NCBI GenBank assembly: GCA_963827705.1
Contig: CAWHBN010000015.1
Coordinates: 31,112 to 95,111, forward strand
DNA: 64,000 bases
Direction of reading: 5' to 3'
Origin: JACDAN01 sp963827705
GTDB taxonomy: Bacteria; Actinomycetota; Thermoleophilia; Gaiellales; Gaiellaceae
The notes under the pieces are model-generated. The model was not told the DNA's origin and did not search any database. It saw only the letters and a list, made by a program, of their open reading frames with translations. A program made the translations under genes and the position numbers. Shown here in pieces: positions 1 to 8,164 of this stretch (position 1 is the stretch's first letter; every line of letters starts with the position of its first letter).

Positions 1-594
1 CCAGTCGTTCACGGTTGCCCAGTCCAGGTTCGCGAAGAAGGCGTCGATGTAGGAGGCGCGGTCGGTCTGGTAGTCCAGGAAGTAGGCGTGCTCATAGACG
101 TCGAGGGCGACGAGCGGCGTCGCGTTCCAGATCGGATACGAGTTCTGCGCGTCGCCGATGTAGTTGAAGAGGCGGCCCTCGTCCCAGTCGTAGGCGGTCC
201 AGGCCCAGCCGCGGCCCGCCATGCCGGTCGCCTTCAGGTCGTCGCGCCAGGCCCCGACCGACCCGAAGTCGCGCTCCACGAGCTGCCCGAACGGACCGTC
301 GGGGTCCCCGCCGTCGCCGCCGAGGTGCTCGAAGTAGATCTCGTGGTTCTTGATCCCGCCGATCGCGAAAGTCAGGTCGACCTTCAGCGCGCGGATGTCG
401 GAGTAGACCTGGTTCGCAGCGGAGAGGTCGACCCCGTCCAGCCTGCCGAGGATCTCGTTCCGCTTCGCGATGTAGCCCTGGTAGAGCTTGTAGTGCGCCT
501 CGACGGACTCACGCGAGATGCCGTCCAGCTCGTAAAGACGCGGCTTCAGCTCGCGCGCAGTGATCTCCTCGTGGTTGAAGACAAGCGTGCTCAA
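1..594 (-). CDS. sod: Fe/Mn superoxide dismutase, 3' end cut by window
   Basis: Iron/manganese superoxide dismutase, converting superoxide to hydrogen peroxide and oxygen. The minus-strand frame gives 198 residues with both family domains: an N-terminal helical hairpin (NHEEI... AHYKLYQGY), the NHEIYFEHL segment carrying a metal His, then WAWTAYD and the DVYEHAYFLDYQ signature with the Asp and His ligands. Only the last few C-terminal residues lie beyond base 1. The start is TTG at 594, chosen because GGAGGAGAG lies just upstream (about 601-609) and the protein then begins like family members. The metal preference cannot be read with confidence. A hairpin at 618-652 separates it from the upstream same-strand gene, so it is probably transcribed on its own. 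Confidence 0.92.
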   Translation of the reverse strand, partial: MSTLVFNHEEITARELKPRLYELDGISRESVEAHYKLYQGYIAKRNEILGRLDGVDLSAANQVYSDIRALKVDLTFAIGGIKNHEIYFEHLGGDGGDPDGPFGQLVERDFGSVGAWRDDLKATGMAGRGWAWTAYDWDEGRLFNYIGDAQNSYPIWNATPLVALDVYEHAYFLDYQTDRASYIDAFFANLDWATVNDW

Positions 595-617
595 CGGGCT
601 CTCTCCTCCAGGAAGAC

Positions 618-652
618 GTCAGGGCCGGCGGCAGCATACCGCCGGCCCTGAC
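618..652 (-). terminator. Perfect 14-bp stem-loop between cupredoxin gene and sod
   Basis: Bases 618-631 pair perfectly with 639-652 (GTCAGGGCCGGCGG with its complement), leaving a 7-base loop. It lies just past the stop of the minus-strand gene ending at 667 and before the sod start. No clear U-tract follows, so it may be an intrinsic terminator of the high-GC type or an RNA-stabilising hairpin. Confidence 0.7.
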
Positions 653-666
653 GACTGCTTCCAGCC

Positions 667-1536
667 CTAGCGCTTGGTGACGACGAGCGTGCGGCTATGG
701 CTCCAGAGGTAGCCGGTGCCGGCCTGGTTCGTCGTCATGAACATCCGCAGGATGTGCCGGCCGCGCGGCAGGTCCATCTTGAACCGCCGGGCACCGGAGC
801 TACCGAGCCGGACCTTCTTCCGGTTGACCCACTGCCCGAGGCTCGAGCGCCGCTGGACGTAGACCCAGCGTCCCGCGAGCGGGGTGCCCACCTTGGCGGA
901 GGTCACGAACCACGGTGCGCGTCGGATGAACGTCATCCGCGGCCGGACGCCCACGGTGACGATTGCGCTTAGCCGGTTCCCCCACCTGACCTGGTAGTCG
1001 CTGAGCAGCTGCGGTGTGTCCGTGAAGTCGTACGCGCCAGAGGTGCCGGTCTTCAGGTCGGCCTGCTTGACGAACGAGGCCGAACCGAACGTCCGCTCCC
1101 AGATGGAAACGTCCTGGTTGGCCGCCCCGGTCGAGATGAACCCCGTGAGGCGGATACCAGACCCGTAGAACACCGTCGGCTGCGAGAGTGCGATCGAGAC
1201 CGAGGGCTCCGGGCCCCTGACGATGATCGTGCCCCGCTCGGCCGGCTCGAGCGCGTCGCGGTACCGGAACGTCCCGGCCGTGTTGAACGTGCGCTGATAC
1301 GTCTGCCTCGGCCGGAGGACGGGGGAGGCGAAGTGACCGTTGTCGGCGACGACCTGGTGGTTCACGGTGTCGTCGTTCCGCCAGCGGATCGCGTCACCCG
1401 TCTGGATGGTGCGCGTGACCGGACTGAACCCGTCCGCCTTGATCGCCACGACCCTCGTCACCGTCACGGCGGCGACCGCGACCGACGCCGAGACGACGGC
1501 GAGGAGCGAGACGACGACTAGCAGAGCCTTCTTCAT
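667..1536 (-). CDS. Secreted cupredoxin-like protein with two further beta domains
   Basis: A 289-residue exported protein. Residues 1-23 are a signal peptide (Met-Lys-Lys then a Val/Ala-rich core). Residues about 30-108 match a plastocyanin/cupredoxin fold: a DGFSP strand, GDAIRWRNDD, then NHQVVADNGHF with the first His ligand position, and a FRYRD strand where the blue-copper loop should be. The usual Cys and second His of that loop are missing, so type-1 copper binding is doubtful. The remaining 180 residues look like extracellular beta-sandwich material (PSVSIALSQPTVFYGSGIRL...), probably Ig-like, with no catalytic motif seen. Single gene bounded by the 618-652 hairpin downstream. Likely located at the cell surface or periplasm equivalent; role unknown. 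Confidence 0.8.
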   Translation of the reverse strand: MKKALLVVVSLLAVVSASVAVAAVTVTRVVAIKADGFSPVTRTIQTGDAIRWRNDDTVNHQVVADNGHFASPVLRPRQTYQRTFNTAGTFRYRDALEPAERGTIIVRGPEPSVSIALSQPTVFYGSGIRLTGFISTGAANQDVSIWERTFGSASFVKQADLKTGTSGAYDFTDTPQLLSDYQVRWGNRLSAIVTVGVRPRMTFIRRAPWFVTSAKVGTPLAGRWVYVQRRSSLGQWVNRKKVRLGSSGARRFKMDLPRGRHILRMFMTTNQAGTGYLWSHSRTLVVTKR

Positions 1537-1660
1537 TGCTGAGAACCCCCTATTCGTGGAGCGCTTCCGTAAGCGAACTTATGCCCGCATCGCCGGGAAA
1601 AATGCGGCTCCAAATCAACTTCTTACAGCTCAGCCTGAATTCCTTACAGTTCGCTCCCTC

Positions 1661-2320
1661 GTGCGCGCCCTAGTTACCGGAGGAACGGGCCGGGTCGGCT
1701 CGGCGATCGCGGCGCGGCTCGAGAAGGAGGGCTGGGACGTCTTTGCCGCGGGCAAGGTGCACGGCGACATTTCGGACGTCGAGGCTGCCCGGGCGGTCGT
1801 TGAGACGGCGGTGGACGAGCTCGGAGGCCTCGACCTCCTCGTACACGCCGCCTCCGACGGGTTCATGCCGAAGCCGGTTACCGAGGTGACGGAGGAGGAC
1901 TGGGACGCCGCGTTCGGCGCGACCGCCAAGGGCGGCTTCTTCGTGACCCAGGCGGCGGCGCCGCACCTGCGTGAGTCGGGCGGCGTCGTGATCATGATCG
2001 AGGACGTGATGGGGCTCGAGCCGTGGCCGTCGTTCGCGCCTCACAGCGCAGCGAAGGCGGCGCTCTCCATGCTGACGAAGGTGTTTGCGCGCGCGCTCGC
2101 ACCCGAGGTCCGTGTGTGCGGAATCGCGCCCGGACCGGTCGCGGTCGAGCCGGAGCAAGAGGACCGGCGGGCGGCGGAGTCCCTGCTCGGCCGTGTCGGC
2201 ACGCCGGACGACGTCGCGGACGCGGTCGTCTATCTCGCGGGCGCCGGTTTCGTCACAGGAACGACGCTCGTCGTCGACGGCGGCCGGCTTCTTCAATCCG
2301 CGCGCAGCGCCCCGACGTAG
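1661..2320 (+). CDS. SDR-family oxidoreductase lacking the catalytic Tyr
   Basis: Short-chain dehydrogenase/reductase, 219 residues, a Rossmann-fold NAD(P)-dependent enzyme resembling the pteridine reductase/FolM side of the family. The cofactor motif TGGTGRVG is at the N-terminus and the C-terminal strand FVTGTTLVVDGGRLL is typical. In the YxxxK position the sequence reads HSAAK, so the Tyr is His, and the usual catalytic Ser region reads IMIEDVMG with no Ser. The active site is therefore non-canonical and activity uncertain. GTG 1661 is chosen because it puts the Rossmann strand at the N-terminus. The upstream gap 1537-1660 contains two TTACAG copies 20 bp apart (1623, 1643), possibly regulatory. 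Confidence 0.82.
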   Translation: MRALVTGGTGRVGSAIAARLEKEGWDVFAAGKVHGDISDVEAARAVVETAVDELGGLDLLVHAASDGFMPKPVTEVTEEDWDAAFGATAKGGFFVTQAAAPHLRESGGVVIMIEDVMGLEPWPSFAPHSAAKAALSMLTKVFARALAPEVRVCGIAPGPVAVEPEQEDRRAAESLLGRVGTPDDVADAVVYLAGAGFVTGTTLVVDGGRLLQSARSAPT

Positions 2321-2388
2321 AAAAGAGGATGACTGCCTCTACTGCGGCCGTAGGGTTGCGCTTGCCGCCCGCGGCGACACGCGTAACC

Positions 2389-2940
2389 ATGTCCGTCTTG
2401 ACCAACTCGGACGTCAGCGACGGCGAGCTGATCCGCAGAGTCGGTTCCGGGGACCGGAGTGCCTTCGACGCCCTGTACCGCCGCTACGCGCGGCCGGTGT
2501 ACGGGCTCGCGCTTCGTCGGCTCGGAGACCGCGGGCGTGCGGAAGACGCCGTGCAGGAGACGTTCGCCTCCGTTTGGCGCGCTGCAGGGAGCTACAAGCC
2601 AGAGCGCGGGCCCGGCGCGCCGTGGCTCTACGCGGTGGCGCGAAACGCGATCGTCGACAACGGTCGGGCGAGGCGCGAGCCCCCGGTCGACGCCCCGGAT
2701 GAAGTGGCGGGCGACGCGGGGCCGGCCGAGCGCGCAGAGTCTGGCTGGATCGCCTGGCGCGTCCACCGGGCGCTCGCGGAGCTGCCGGAGAACGAGCGCC
2801 AGGTGATCGAGCTCGCCTACTGGGGTGGCCGGTCGCAGAGCGAGATCGCCGATCTGCTCGGCATCCCGCTCGGGACCGTCAAGACGCGTACGCGGACCGG
2901 GCTCTCCCGGCTCGCTGCTGTTCTGGAGGACGTGCTGTGA
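2389..2940 (+). CDS. ECF RNA polymerase sigma factor
   Basis: Extracytoplasmic-function sigma-70 factor, 183 residues. Region 2 is recognisable (FDALYRRYARPVYGLALRRL, then AEDAVQETFASVW and PWLYAVARN), followed by a short acidic linker and region 4 (LPENERQVIELAYWGGRSQS, EIADLLGIPLGTVKTRTRTG) with its helix-turn-helix. It directs RNA polymerase to stress or envelope promoters. ATG 2389 fits the family N-terminus best; ATG 2329 in the same frame is an alternative and neither has a strong Shine-Dalgarno. The stop overlaps the GTG of the next gene, an anti-sigma factor, so the pair is co-translated. Such pairs usually form a release switch in which the membrane partner holds the sigma factor. 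Confidence 0.9.
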   Translation: MSVLTNSDVSDGELIRRVGSGDRSAFDALYRRYARPVYGLALRRLGDRGRAEDAVQETFASVWRAAGSYKPERGPGAPWLYAVARNAIVDNGRARREPPVDAPDEVAGDAGPAERAESGWIAWRVHRALAELPENERQVIELAYWGGRSQSEIADLLGIPLGTVKTRTRTGLSRLAAVLEDVL

Positions 2941-3575
2941 GCCCGCCGAACCTCGACGAGCTCCTCGAGGGGATCGAGGATCCCCGCGAGCGGGACCGGC
3001 TCCGCCGGATGCACGACCTCCTGGTCGCGACCGGCCCGCCGCCGGAGCTCTCGCCGGCGCTGGTCGGCGCACCAGACGCGCCTGTGGCCGAGGACGAGGA
3101 GCCCGACACGTCCTGGATGCCGCCCCGCCGCCTCGGAGCCGCCTTGCTCGTCGGCGCCGGCTTGGCTGCAGCCGCGTTCGGCATCGGGTACGTCGCGGGT
3201 GAAGGCGGCTCGGACAGCAGGCCCGCCGCCGCTCCGCCGGAGCAGCCGACGAGTGTGGTCGCCCTGCGCCCATCCGACCAGAACAACACCTCGGGCGCGA
3301 GCATCCGCCTTGGGCGCAAGCGCACGAACGGCAACTGGCCGATGATCGTCACCGTTCGGGGCCTGGACCACCTAACCCGCGGCGACTACTACGCACTGGT
3401 GCTGACGCGGAAGGGGAAGCCGGCCGTGACCTGCGGGACCTTCAACGTCGCGCAGGAGGGAACGACGACCTTCCGGATGATCGCCGCCTACGACCTGGAC
3501 CGCTTCGACGGCTGGGCGATCACCGAGTGGGACGCACAGACCCGCAGCGAGCGCGTGGTGATGTCCGAGGCCTAG
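2937..3575 (+). CDS. Membrane anti-sigma factor (RskA-like C-terminal domain)
   Basis: A 212-residue single-pass membrane protein translationally coupled to the ECF sigma gene: GTG 2937 overlaps its TGA. The N-terminal 60 residues are charged and helical and would be the cytoplasmic sigma-binding part. No HxxxCxxC zinc motif is seen. One membrane helix follows at about 63-85 (Leu/Gly/Ala-rich, ending GIGYVAG), then a Pro/Ala linker and an extracellular domain (VTVRGLDHLTRGDYYALVLT, CGTFNV, GWAITEWDA) of the anti-sigma-K C-terminal type. It probably sequesters the sigma factor until an external signal triggers release. It converges with thyX, the two stops overlapping by 4 bp. Confidence 0.82.
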   Translation: MSPPNLDELLEGIEDPRERDRLRRMHDLLVATGPPPELSPALVGAPDAPVAEDEEPDTSWMPPRRLGAALLVGAGLAAAAFGIGYVAGEGGSDSRPAAAPPEQPTSVVALRPSDQNNTSGASIRLGRKRTNGNWPMIVTVRGLDHLTRGDYYALVLTRKGKPAVTCGTFNVAQEGTTTFRMIAAYDLDRFDGWAITEWDAQTRSERVVMSEA

Positions 3576-4279
3576 GGCGCGGTTCGGTCGTTGGCCACGA
3601 ACGCCGCGTACGTGATCGGCATCTTCTCGGCCAGGAACTGCTCGGACGCCTCCGCGTAGCGTCGGATCTCCCGCTGGGCGGTCTCCGAGTTGCGCAGCGA
3701 GAGGAAGTTCATGAGCGCCCGCGCGTTCACCGTCCAGAAGAACTCGGTGTACGCGCCGACCGGCAGTACCGACCGCGCGAGCTCCCGCGCGACTCCCAGT
3801 TCGACGAGCCGCTCGTACGCCGAGAAGGCGGCCTCGTAGACGGCGCGCATCTCCTCGCGAGTCGTCTCGGCGACGCCGGGCTCCACCGGCTCGAATGAGT
3901 ACGCACCAGGCTTCCCGACCTGGCTCCGCACATCGTCCGGCTCGGGGACGTAGAAGTCGTCGGTCGCCTTCGCGTAGCGCATCGAGAACTCGTTGAACGA
4001 GCCGACGCGGTGTCGGAACCATTCACGCGCGACGAAGATCGGCGCCCGGATGTGGAACCGGAAGGAGTTGTGCTCGAAGGGGGTCCCGTGACGCTCTCGC
4101 ATCAGGAAGCGGATCAGGCCGGCGTCGGAATCGTCCATCTCGGTCTTGTGGCGGGCGAAGCTGACACGCGCGCCGTTGACGACGGAGAGGTCGTCCGCCA
4201 TGGCGTCGTCCAGCCGGACGAAGCCGTGGTCGAGGACGGGAATCGATCCCTGAGCTATCACTTCGGGTGTGACGGCCAC
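3572..4279 (-). CDS. thyX: Flavin-dependent thymidylate synthase ThyX
   Basis: FAD-dependent thymidylate synthase, which methylates dUMP to dTMP using methylene-tetrahydrofolate and NADPH. The signature RHRx7S is present as RHRVGSFNEFS, preceded by FVAREWF, and the ARSVLPVGAYTEFFWTVNARAL helix with dUMP-binding residues follows. The 235 residues match the family length. The start is uncertain: GTG 4279 is used; GTG 4312 or GTG 4261 are possible, none with a clear Shine-Dalgarno, and 4312 would overlap the divergent DUF72 gene by 44 bp. No thyA is seen in this window. Confidence 0.93.
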   Translation of the reverse strand: MAVTPEVIAQGSIPVLDHGFVRLDDAMADDLSVVNGARVSFARHKTEMDDSDAGLIRFLMRERHGTPFEHNSFRFHIRAPIFVAREWFRHRVGSFNEFSMRYAKATDDFYVPEPDDVRSQVGKPGAYSFEPVEPGVAETTREEMRAVYEAAFSAYERLVELGVARELARSVLPVGAYTEFFWTVNARALMNFLSLRNSETAQREIRRYAEASEQFLAEKMPITYAAFVANDRTAP

Positions 4280-4970
4280 GCCGCTGAGTGTAGAGAGGGC
4301 GTATGTCGGCACCTCCGGCTGGTCGTATCCGTCGTGGAAGCCCGGGTTCTATCCCGCCGAGCTGAAGCCGACAGAGTTCCTCGGGCACTACGCGAAAGCG
4401 CTCCCGACCGTCGAGCTGAACACCACCGGGTATCGCCTCCCCGCCGAGGGCCAGTTCGAGCGCTGGGCGGAACAGACGCCGGAGGGGTTCCGCTTCTCAC
4501 CCAAGCTGGTCGCCTACCGGACCTCCCAGGTCGCGACCTTCGAGGAGCGGGTGACGCGGCTCGGCGACCGGCTCGGCCCGATTCGCGTGCTTGTCGGCGC
4601 GAAGCGGGACGAGGGGTTCCTGACCCTGCTGCTGGGCTCGCTCGACCCGTCGCTCCGCCTCGCCTTCGACTTCCGGCACGAGTCCTGGGAGGACGTGGAG
4701 CTGCCGCCGAACGCGGTCCGCGTCGACGACCTCGAGGCATCTGCCGGGTTCCGCTACCTCCGCTTCCGCGACCCGCCATATTCGGAGGCCGACCTCCGCG
4801 ACTCGGCCGAGCGCATCGCCCCGCTGCTTGCGCAAGGCGCCGAGGTGTTCGCGTACTTCCGCCACGAGGACGAGCCGACGGCGCCCCAGTACGCACAGCG
4901 CTTGACCGAGTACTTGGAGGATTTCACCCCTTCTAGGGATACGGCCGAGCGCGGGACGAGGCCACACTGA
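4269..4970 (+). CDS. DUF72 family protein (YecE-like TIM barrel)
   Basis: A 233-residue DUF72 protein. The family N-terminus is clear: YVGTSGWSYPSWKPGFYP, then TVELNTTGYRLP and GFRFSPKLVAYRT. The C-terminal part keeps the family AFDFRHESW and YFRHEDE segments. These proteins adopt a TIM-barrel fold and are widespread, but their reaction is not established. GTG 4269 is the only start that preserves the first strand. The gene is divergent from thyX with almost no intergenic space, so a shared promoter region must lie inside coding sequence. Confidence 0.85.
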   Translation: MTATPLSVERAYVGTSGWSYPSWKPGFYPAELKPTEFLGHYAKALPTVELNTTGYRLPAEGQFERWAEQTPEGFRFSPKLVAYRTSQVATFEERVTRLGDRLGPIRVLVGAKRDEGFLTLLLGSLDPSLRLAFDFRHESWEDVELPPNAVRVDDLEASAGFRYLRFRDPPYSEADLRDSAERIAPLLAQGAEVFAYFRHEDEPTAPQYAQRLTEYLEDFTPSRDTAERGTRPH

Positions 4971-5074
4971 GCCTGCGGTGAAGGTCGTCCTCTTCTGCGG
5001 TGGGCTCCGACTGAGGCTGCTTGGCGTCGCGGAGGTCGTGCAGCTCGCGGCAGCCTCGGTGGATTGAGGTCGCG

Positions 5075-5725
5075 ATGCTGAGCCTCCAGCTCGAGGGTTC
5101 CGGGCCGCTGCGGGTGCTGGCCATCGGATCGCACGCCGACGACATCGAGATCGGCTGCGGCGGGACGCTGCTCCGCCTGGCCGCCGAGCGCGAGCTCGAG
5201 GTGCACTGGATCGTCCTGAGCGCCAACGAGGAGCGCGCGGGCGAGGCGCGGATGAGCGCCGAGGCGTTCCTCGCCGGGGCGGCGACGTCACAGGTCTTGG
5301 TCAAGGGATTCCGCGATGCGTTCTTCCGCTACGGCGGCGAGGTGAAGGAGTACTTCGAGACGTTGAAGGAGCGCGTCTCGCCCGACCTCGTCCTCACGCA
5401 CCACGGCTCCGACCTCCACCAGGACCACCGGCTCGTCGCCGAGCTGACGTGGAACACCTTCCGCGATCACCTGATCCTCGAGTACGAGATTCCGAAGTAC
5501 GACGGCGACCTCGGCTCGCCCAACGTCTTCGTCCACCTGGAAGAGGCGACGGCACGGCGGAAGGCCGCACTCCTGCTCGACTGGTTCCCGTCCCAGCGGA
5601 GCAAGCGATGGTTCACCGAGGACCTGTTCCTCGCGCTCATGCGGCTACGGGGGATGGAGGCCGGATCGCCGACCGGCTACGCCGAGGCGTTCCACGGCCG
5701 AAAGGTCGTACTGGGCCGTTTGTGA
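5075..5725 (+). CDS. PIG-L/LmbE-type deacetylase
   Basis: A 216-residue zinc-dependent deacetylase of the GlcNAc-PI/LmbE family, which removes acetyl groups from N-acetylglucosamine conjugates or related small molecules. The N-terminal motif reads SHADDIEIGCGG, where most relatives have PHPDD: the His and both Asp are kept. The second metal motif HHGSDLHQDHR is intact. ATG 5075 is preceded by a GAGGT ribosome-binding site. The 104 bp upstream hold nothing recognised. The substrate cannot be deduced; mycothiol or glycan metabolism are options for an actinobacterium. Confidence 0.86.
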   Translation: MLSLQLEGSGPLRVLAIGSHADDIEIGCGGTLLRLAAERELEVHWIVLSANEERAGEARMSAEAFLAGAATSQVLVKGFRDAFFRYGGEVKEYFETLKERVSPDLVLTHHGSDLHQDHRLVAELTWNTFRDHLILEYEIPKYDGDLGSPNVFVHLEEATARRKAALLLDWFPSQRSKRWFTEDLFLALMRLRGMEAGSPTGYAEAFHGRKVVLGRL

Positions 5726-5777
5726 TCGCTTCCTCCGGGTACCCGGGACGCACACCGAAACCAAGGAGGAGGAGCAA

Positions 5778-6266
5778 ATGGCAGAGCTGACCCAGATCGA
5801 GACGAAGATCGCCGAGGTGATCGGCCTCGCGCAGGCCGCTCAGGGCGCGACCGACAAGGTGTCGACACTCGTCGAGGACGGCGGGCTGAAGCAGAAGCTC
5901 GAGCAGATGCACAGAGAGGCCGTGGAGACGGAGGAGCGGACGACGCAGGTCGCCGAGAACCTCGACGGCAAGAAGACGGCGATCCTCGAGAAGGCTCGCG
6001 AGACCAAGCAGGAGGCGACGGAGATGATGTCGACCTACCTCGGCTCCGATGCGGACGGGCTGGACGGTCTCGAGTTCATGACGATGGCCGAGGCCGGCGA
6101 GGTAGGCCACTGGCAGATCCTCGACACGATGAATCAGAGGGCACGCAACCAGGAGCTCCAGCAGGTCATCGACTGGGCGACCCCCATCCAGGAGCGCCAT
6201 CTCGACGAGGCGCTGAGGGGCTCACTCAAGCTCGCCGCGGCTGAGGACCCGAACGAGCCCGCCTAG
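5778..6266 (+). CDS. Ferritin-like four-helix-bundle protein, function unknown
   Basis: A 162-residue, almost entirely helical, charged soluble protein with a strong AAGGAGGAGGAG ribosome-binding site. I do not recognise a named family. Helical segments carry Glu/His patterns expected of a ferritin-like di-iron bundle: MHREAVETEERT, EAGEVGHWQIL and PIQERHLDEALRG each hold Glu and His spaced for metal binding. The layout resembles DUF892-type and related ferritin-like stress proteins. It converges with the methyltransferase gene, stops overlapping by 4 bp. Metal binding is inference from motif spacing. Confidence 0.6.
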   Translation: MAELTQIETKIAEVIGLAQAAQGATDKVSTLVEDGGLKQKLEQMHREAVETEERTTQVAENLDGKKTAILEKARETKQEATEMMSTYLGSDADGLDGLEFMTMAEAGEVGHWQILDTMNQRARNQELQQVIDWATPIQERHLDEALRGSLKLAAAEDPNEPA

Positions 6267-7018
6267 GGCTTTCGCGCTCTGACGACGAGGCGCGTCTCTC
6301 GAGAGAGGGGCGCGCCCTCGAAGTCGCCGAAGCACTCGATGCCGGTGAAGCCGACCTCGGCGAGCAGCTTCACCAGCTCGGTCGCCGTGTAGACGCGGAT
6401 GCGGTAGGTCGCGCTTCGGCGCTCGCCGACCGCAAGCAACGTGAGGTCGTTCTCGACCTCACCGGCCACGTAGTCGATCCTGCGCTCCTCGAGGCGGACC
6501 GCATCGTCGGCGACCGGATGCCAGTCTCGCTCCTGGAAGATCGCCATCAGCCGATCGCGGTGAAGGGTCTCGATGATCAGGGCACGACCCGGCCTGAGCA
6601 CGCGGAGAAACTGGCCGAACGCCTTGCGGTCGCCCTCCTCGCCCCGGTAGCCGATCGACGAGAAGAGGCAAAGCACGGCGTCAAAGCTCTCGTCCTCGAA
6701 GGGCAGCTCGCGGAAGTCCGCCTGGATCCACTTCGGCCACTCGACCTCACCGGCGAGCCGCCTCGCTTCGGAAAGCTGGACGCCCGAGCGATCAACTCCG
6801 GTCACGTGAAAGCCGAGCTTGGCCAGTGGAATCGCGTGGCGGCCAAAGCCGGTCGGGACGTCGAGGACGTCGGCGGACGGATCGACCTCGGCCAGTTCGG
6901 CGGCCATGCGGGCCTCCTCGTCAGAGTCGTGCTCCCTGAGCAGGGGCATATAGGTCGGGATGTAGATCTGGTCGAAGAGCTCGTCCCAGGTCTCGTCCGG
7001 GGTGGTGATCTCCGGCAT
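6263..7018 (-). CDS. Class I SAM-dependent methyltransferase
   Basis: A 251-residue Rossmann-like methyltransferase. Motif I reads VLDVPTGFGRHAIPLA (the usual GxGxG is PTGFGRH), followed by the acidic strand end VTGVDRS and motif IV DAVLCLFSSIGY. The C-terminal beta region (RIRVYTATELVKLLAEVGFT) matches small-molecule methyltransferases. ATG 7018 shares one base with the TGA of the upstream epimerase (TGATG), so the two are co-translated. Pairing with a sugar epimerase suggests a nucleotide-sugar or glycan substrate, but nothing in the sequence identifies it. Confidence 0.85.
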   Translation of the reverse strand: MPEITTPDETWDELFDQIYIPTYMPLLREHDSDEEARMAAELAEVDPSADVLDVPTGFGRHAIPLAKLGFHVTGVDRSGVQLSEARRLAGEVEWPKWIQADFRELPFEDESFDAVLCLFSSIGYRGEEGDRKAFGQFLRVLRPGRALIIETLHRDRLMAIFQERDWHPVADDAVRLEERRIDYVAGEVENDLTLLAVGERRSATYRIRVYTATELVKLLAEVGFTGIECFGDFEGAPLSRETRLVVRARKP

Positions 7019-8055
7019 CAGCTGACCTTCTTCAGGAGCCCGAGCGCCTGCTGGTTCCACGGCATGCGATGCGTGACTCCGGCCGCGCCGCTGACCTCGT
7101 CGCGATGCGCGAGATACCAGTCGTACGTGCGGATCAGCGCCTCGGCATTCGAGAGCTTCGGCTTCCACCCGAGGACCTTCTCCGCGCGCGAGATGTCGAC
7201 GAACGAGTCGCGGTGGGCAGTCTTGTAGTGCCACTCGACGAGCGGCGAGACGCGCGCGACCTCGAGCGCGCGGAGCACGACCTCGGCGGCCCGGACCGGT
7301 ATCGGCGTGAGGCGGCTCTTCGAGCCGGCGTGGTCGATCAGCGCCTGGAGATCCTCGCGGACGGTCCCGAACGCCTTCGCGCCGACGTTCAGCGTCTGCC
7401 AGGCAGCGGTCCGCTTGCTCGCGGAGAGCATGATCGCGTCGACCAGATCCTCGACCGCGAGCAGCTGGTACCGGTTGGAGCCGTCACCCAGCGTGTAGAT
7501 CCGACGCCCGTCGCGGATCCAGTCGAAGAGGATCTCGAAGACGCCGAGCCGTTCGGGCCCGATGAACGTCTTCGGGCGCAGGATCACGCAGTCCAGGCCG
7601 CGCCTCATGAAGGCGCGGACGGCGTCCTCGGCCTCGATCTTCGACTCGCCGTAGTGGCCGACGCCGTGGAGCGGATCGTCCTCCTCGATCGGGTGCTTGT
7701 CCGGCACGCCGTAGACGGCCGTTGACGAGACGAACACGACGCGCCGCACGCCGGCCTCGGCGGCGGCCGACAGCAGCGTCAGCGTGCCGTCGACGTTGAC
7801 CGACTCGATCTCCGCACGCGATCCGCGGATCGGGAGCGCGGCCGCGGCGTGCACGAGGATCCGCGCGCCGTGGACGAGCTCGCGCGCCGCCCTTTCGTCA
7901 CGGATGTCCCCTCGGAGCTCGCGAACCTGGCCCTCGAGCTGCGGGTCGTCGAGGCCGACGAGGTCGAGCGACCGCACCTCGTGCCCGTCGGCGAGGAGCC
8001 GCCGCGCCAGGTGGAAGCCGAGGAATCCCGCCCCGCCGGAGATCGCCCAGACCAT
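7018..8055 (-). CDS. NAD-dependent sugar epimerase/dehydratase (extended SDR)
   Basis: A 345-residue extended SDR. The NAD-binding motif GGAGFLG is at the N-terminus, the catalytic Ser is in VFVSSTAVYG and the YxxxK motif is YGESK. The ILRPKTFIGPERLG and YQLLAVEDLVDAI stretches are typical of nucleotide-sugar epimerases and 3-beta-HSD-like relatives. ATG 8055. It is first in a two-gene operon with the methyltransferase. Substrate unknown. Confidence 0.87.
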   Translation of the reverse strand: MVWAISGGAGFLGFHLARRLLADGHEVRSLDLVGLDDPQLEGQVRELRGDIRDERAARELVHGARILVHAAAALPIRGSRAEIESVNVDGTLTLLSAAAEAGVRRVVFVSSTAVYGVPDKHPIEEDDPLHGVGHYGESKIEAEDAVRAFMRRGLDCVILRPKTFIGPERLGVFEILFDWIRDGRRIYTLGDGSNRYQLLAVEDLVDAIMLSASKRTAAWQTLNVGAKAFGTVREDLQALIDHAGSKSRLTPIPVRAAEVVLRALEVARVSPLVEWHYKTAHRDSFVDISRAEKVLGWKPKLSNAEALIRTYDWYLAHRDEVSGAAGVTHRMPWNQQALGLLKKVS

Positions 8056-8080
8056 CGGGCGAGGCTAACCGCTGGGGACA

Positions 8081-8142
8081 CGTCCCAGTGACAGTCACTC
8101 GGCCATGGCCGCTCGGGCGACGTCCCGGTGACTGTCACTCGG
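8081..8142. repeat. Two 22-bp palindrome-bearing direct repeats, intergenic
   Basis: The gap 8056-8164 holds two copies (8081-8102 and 8121-8142, 40 bp apart, 20 of 22 bases identical) of a unit starting CGTCCC and ending CACTCGG. Each contains an odd palindrome: AGTGACAGTCACT at 8087-8099 and GTGACTGTCAC at 8128-8138. CGGCCATGGCCG lies between them. They start about 20 bp past the stop of the FtsX-type permease on the minus strand. Related palindromes occur at 11628, 54631 and 54711. Confidence 0.75.
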
Positions 8143-8164
8143 ACGCGGCCGGAAGGGACCTGGC

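Noticed and set aside
5736..5748. CCGGGTACCCGG palindrome
   Set aside because: A single 12-bp GC-rich palindrome in a 52-bp gap, not repeated elsewhere and without a neighbouring regulator.
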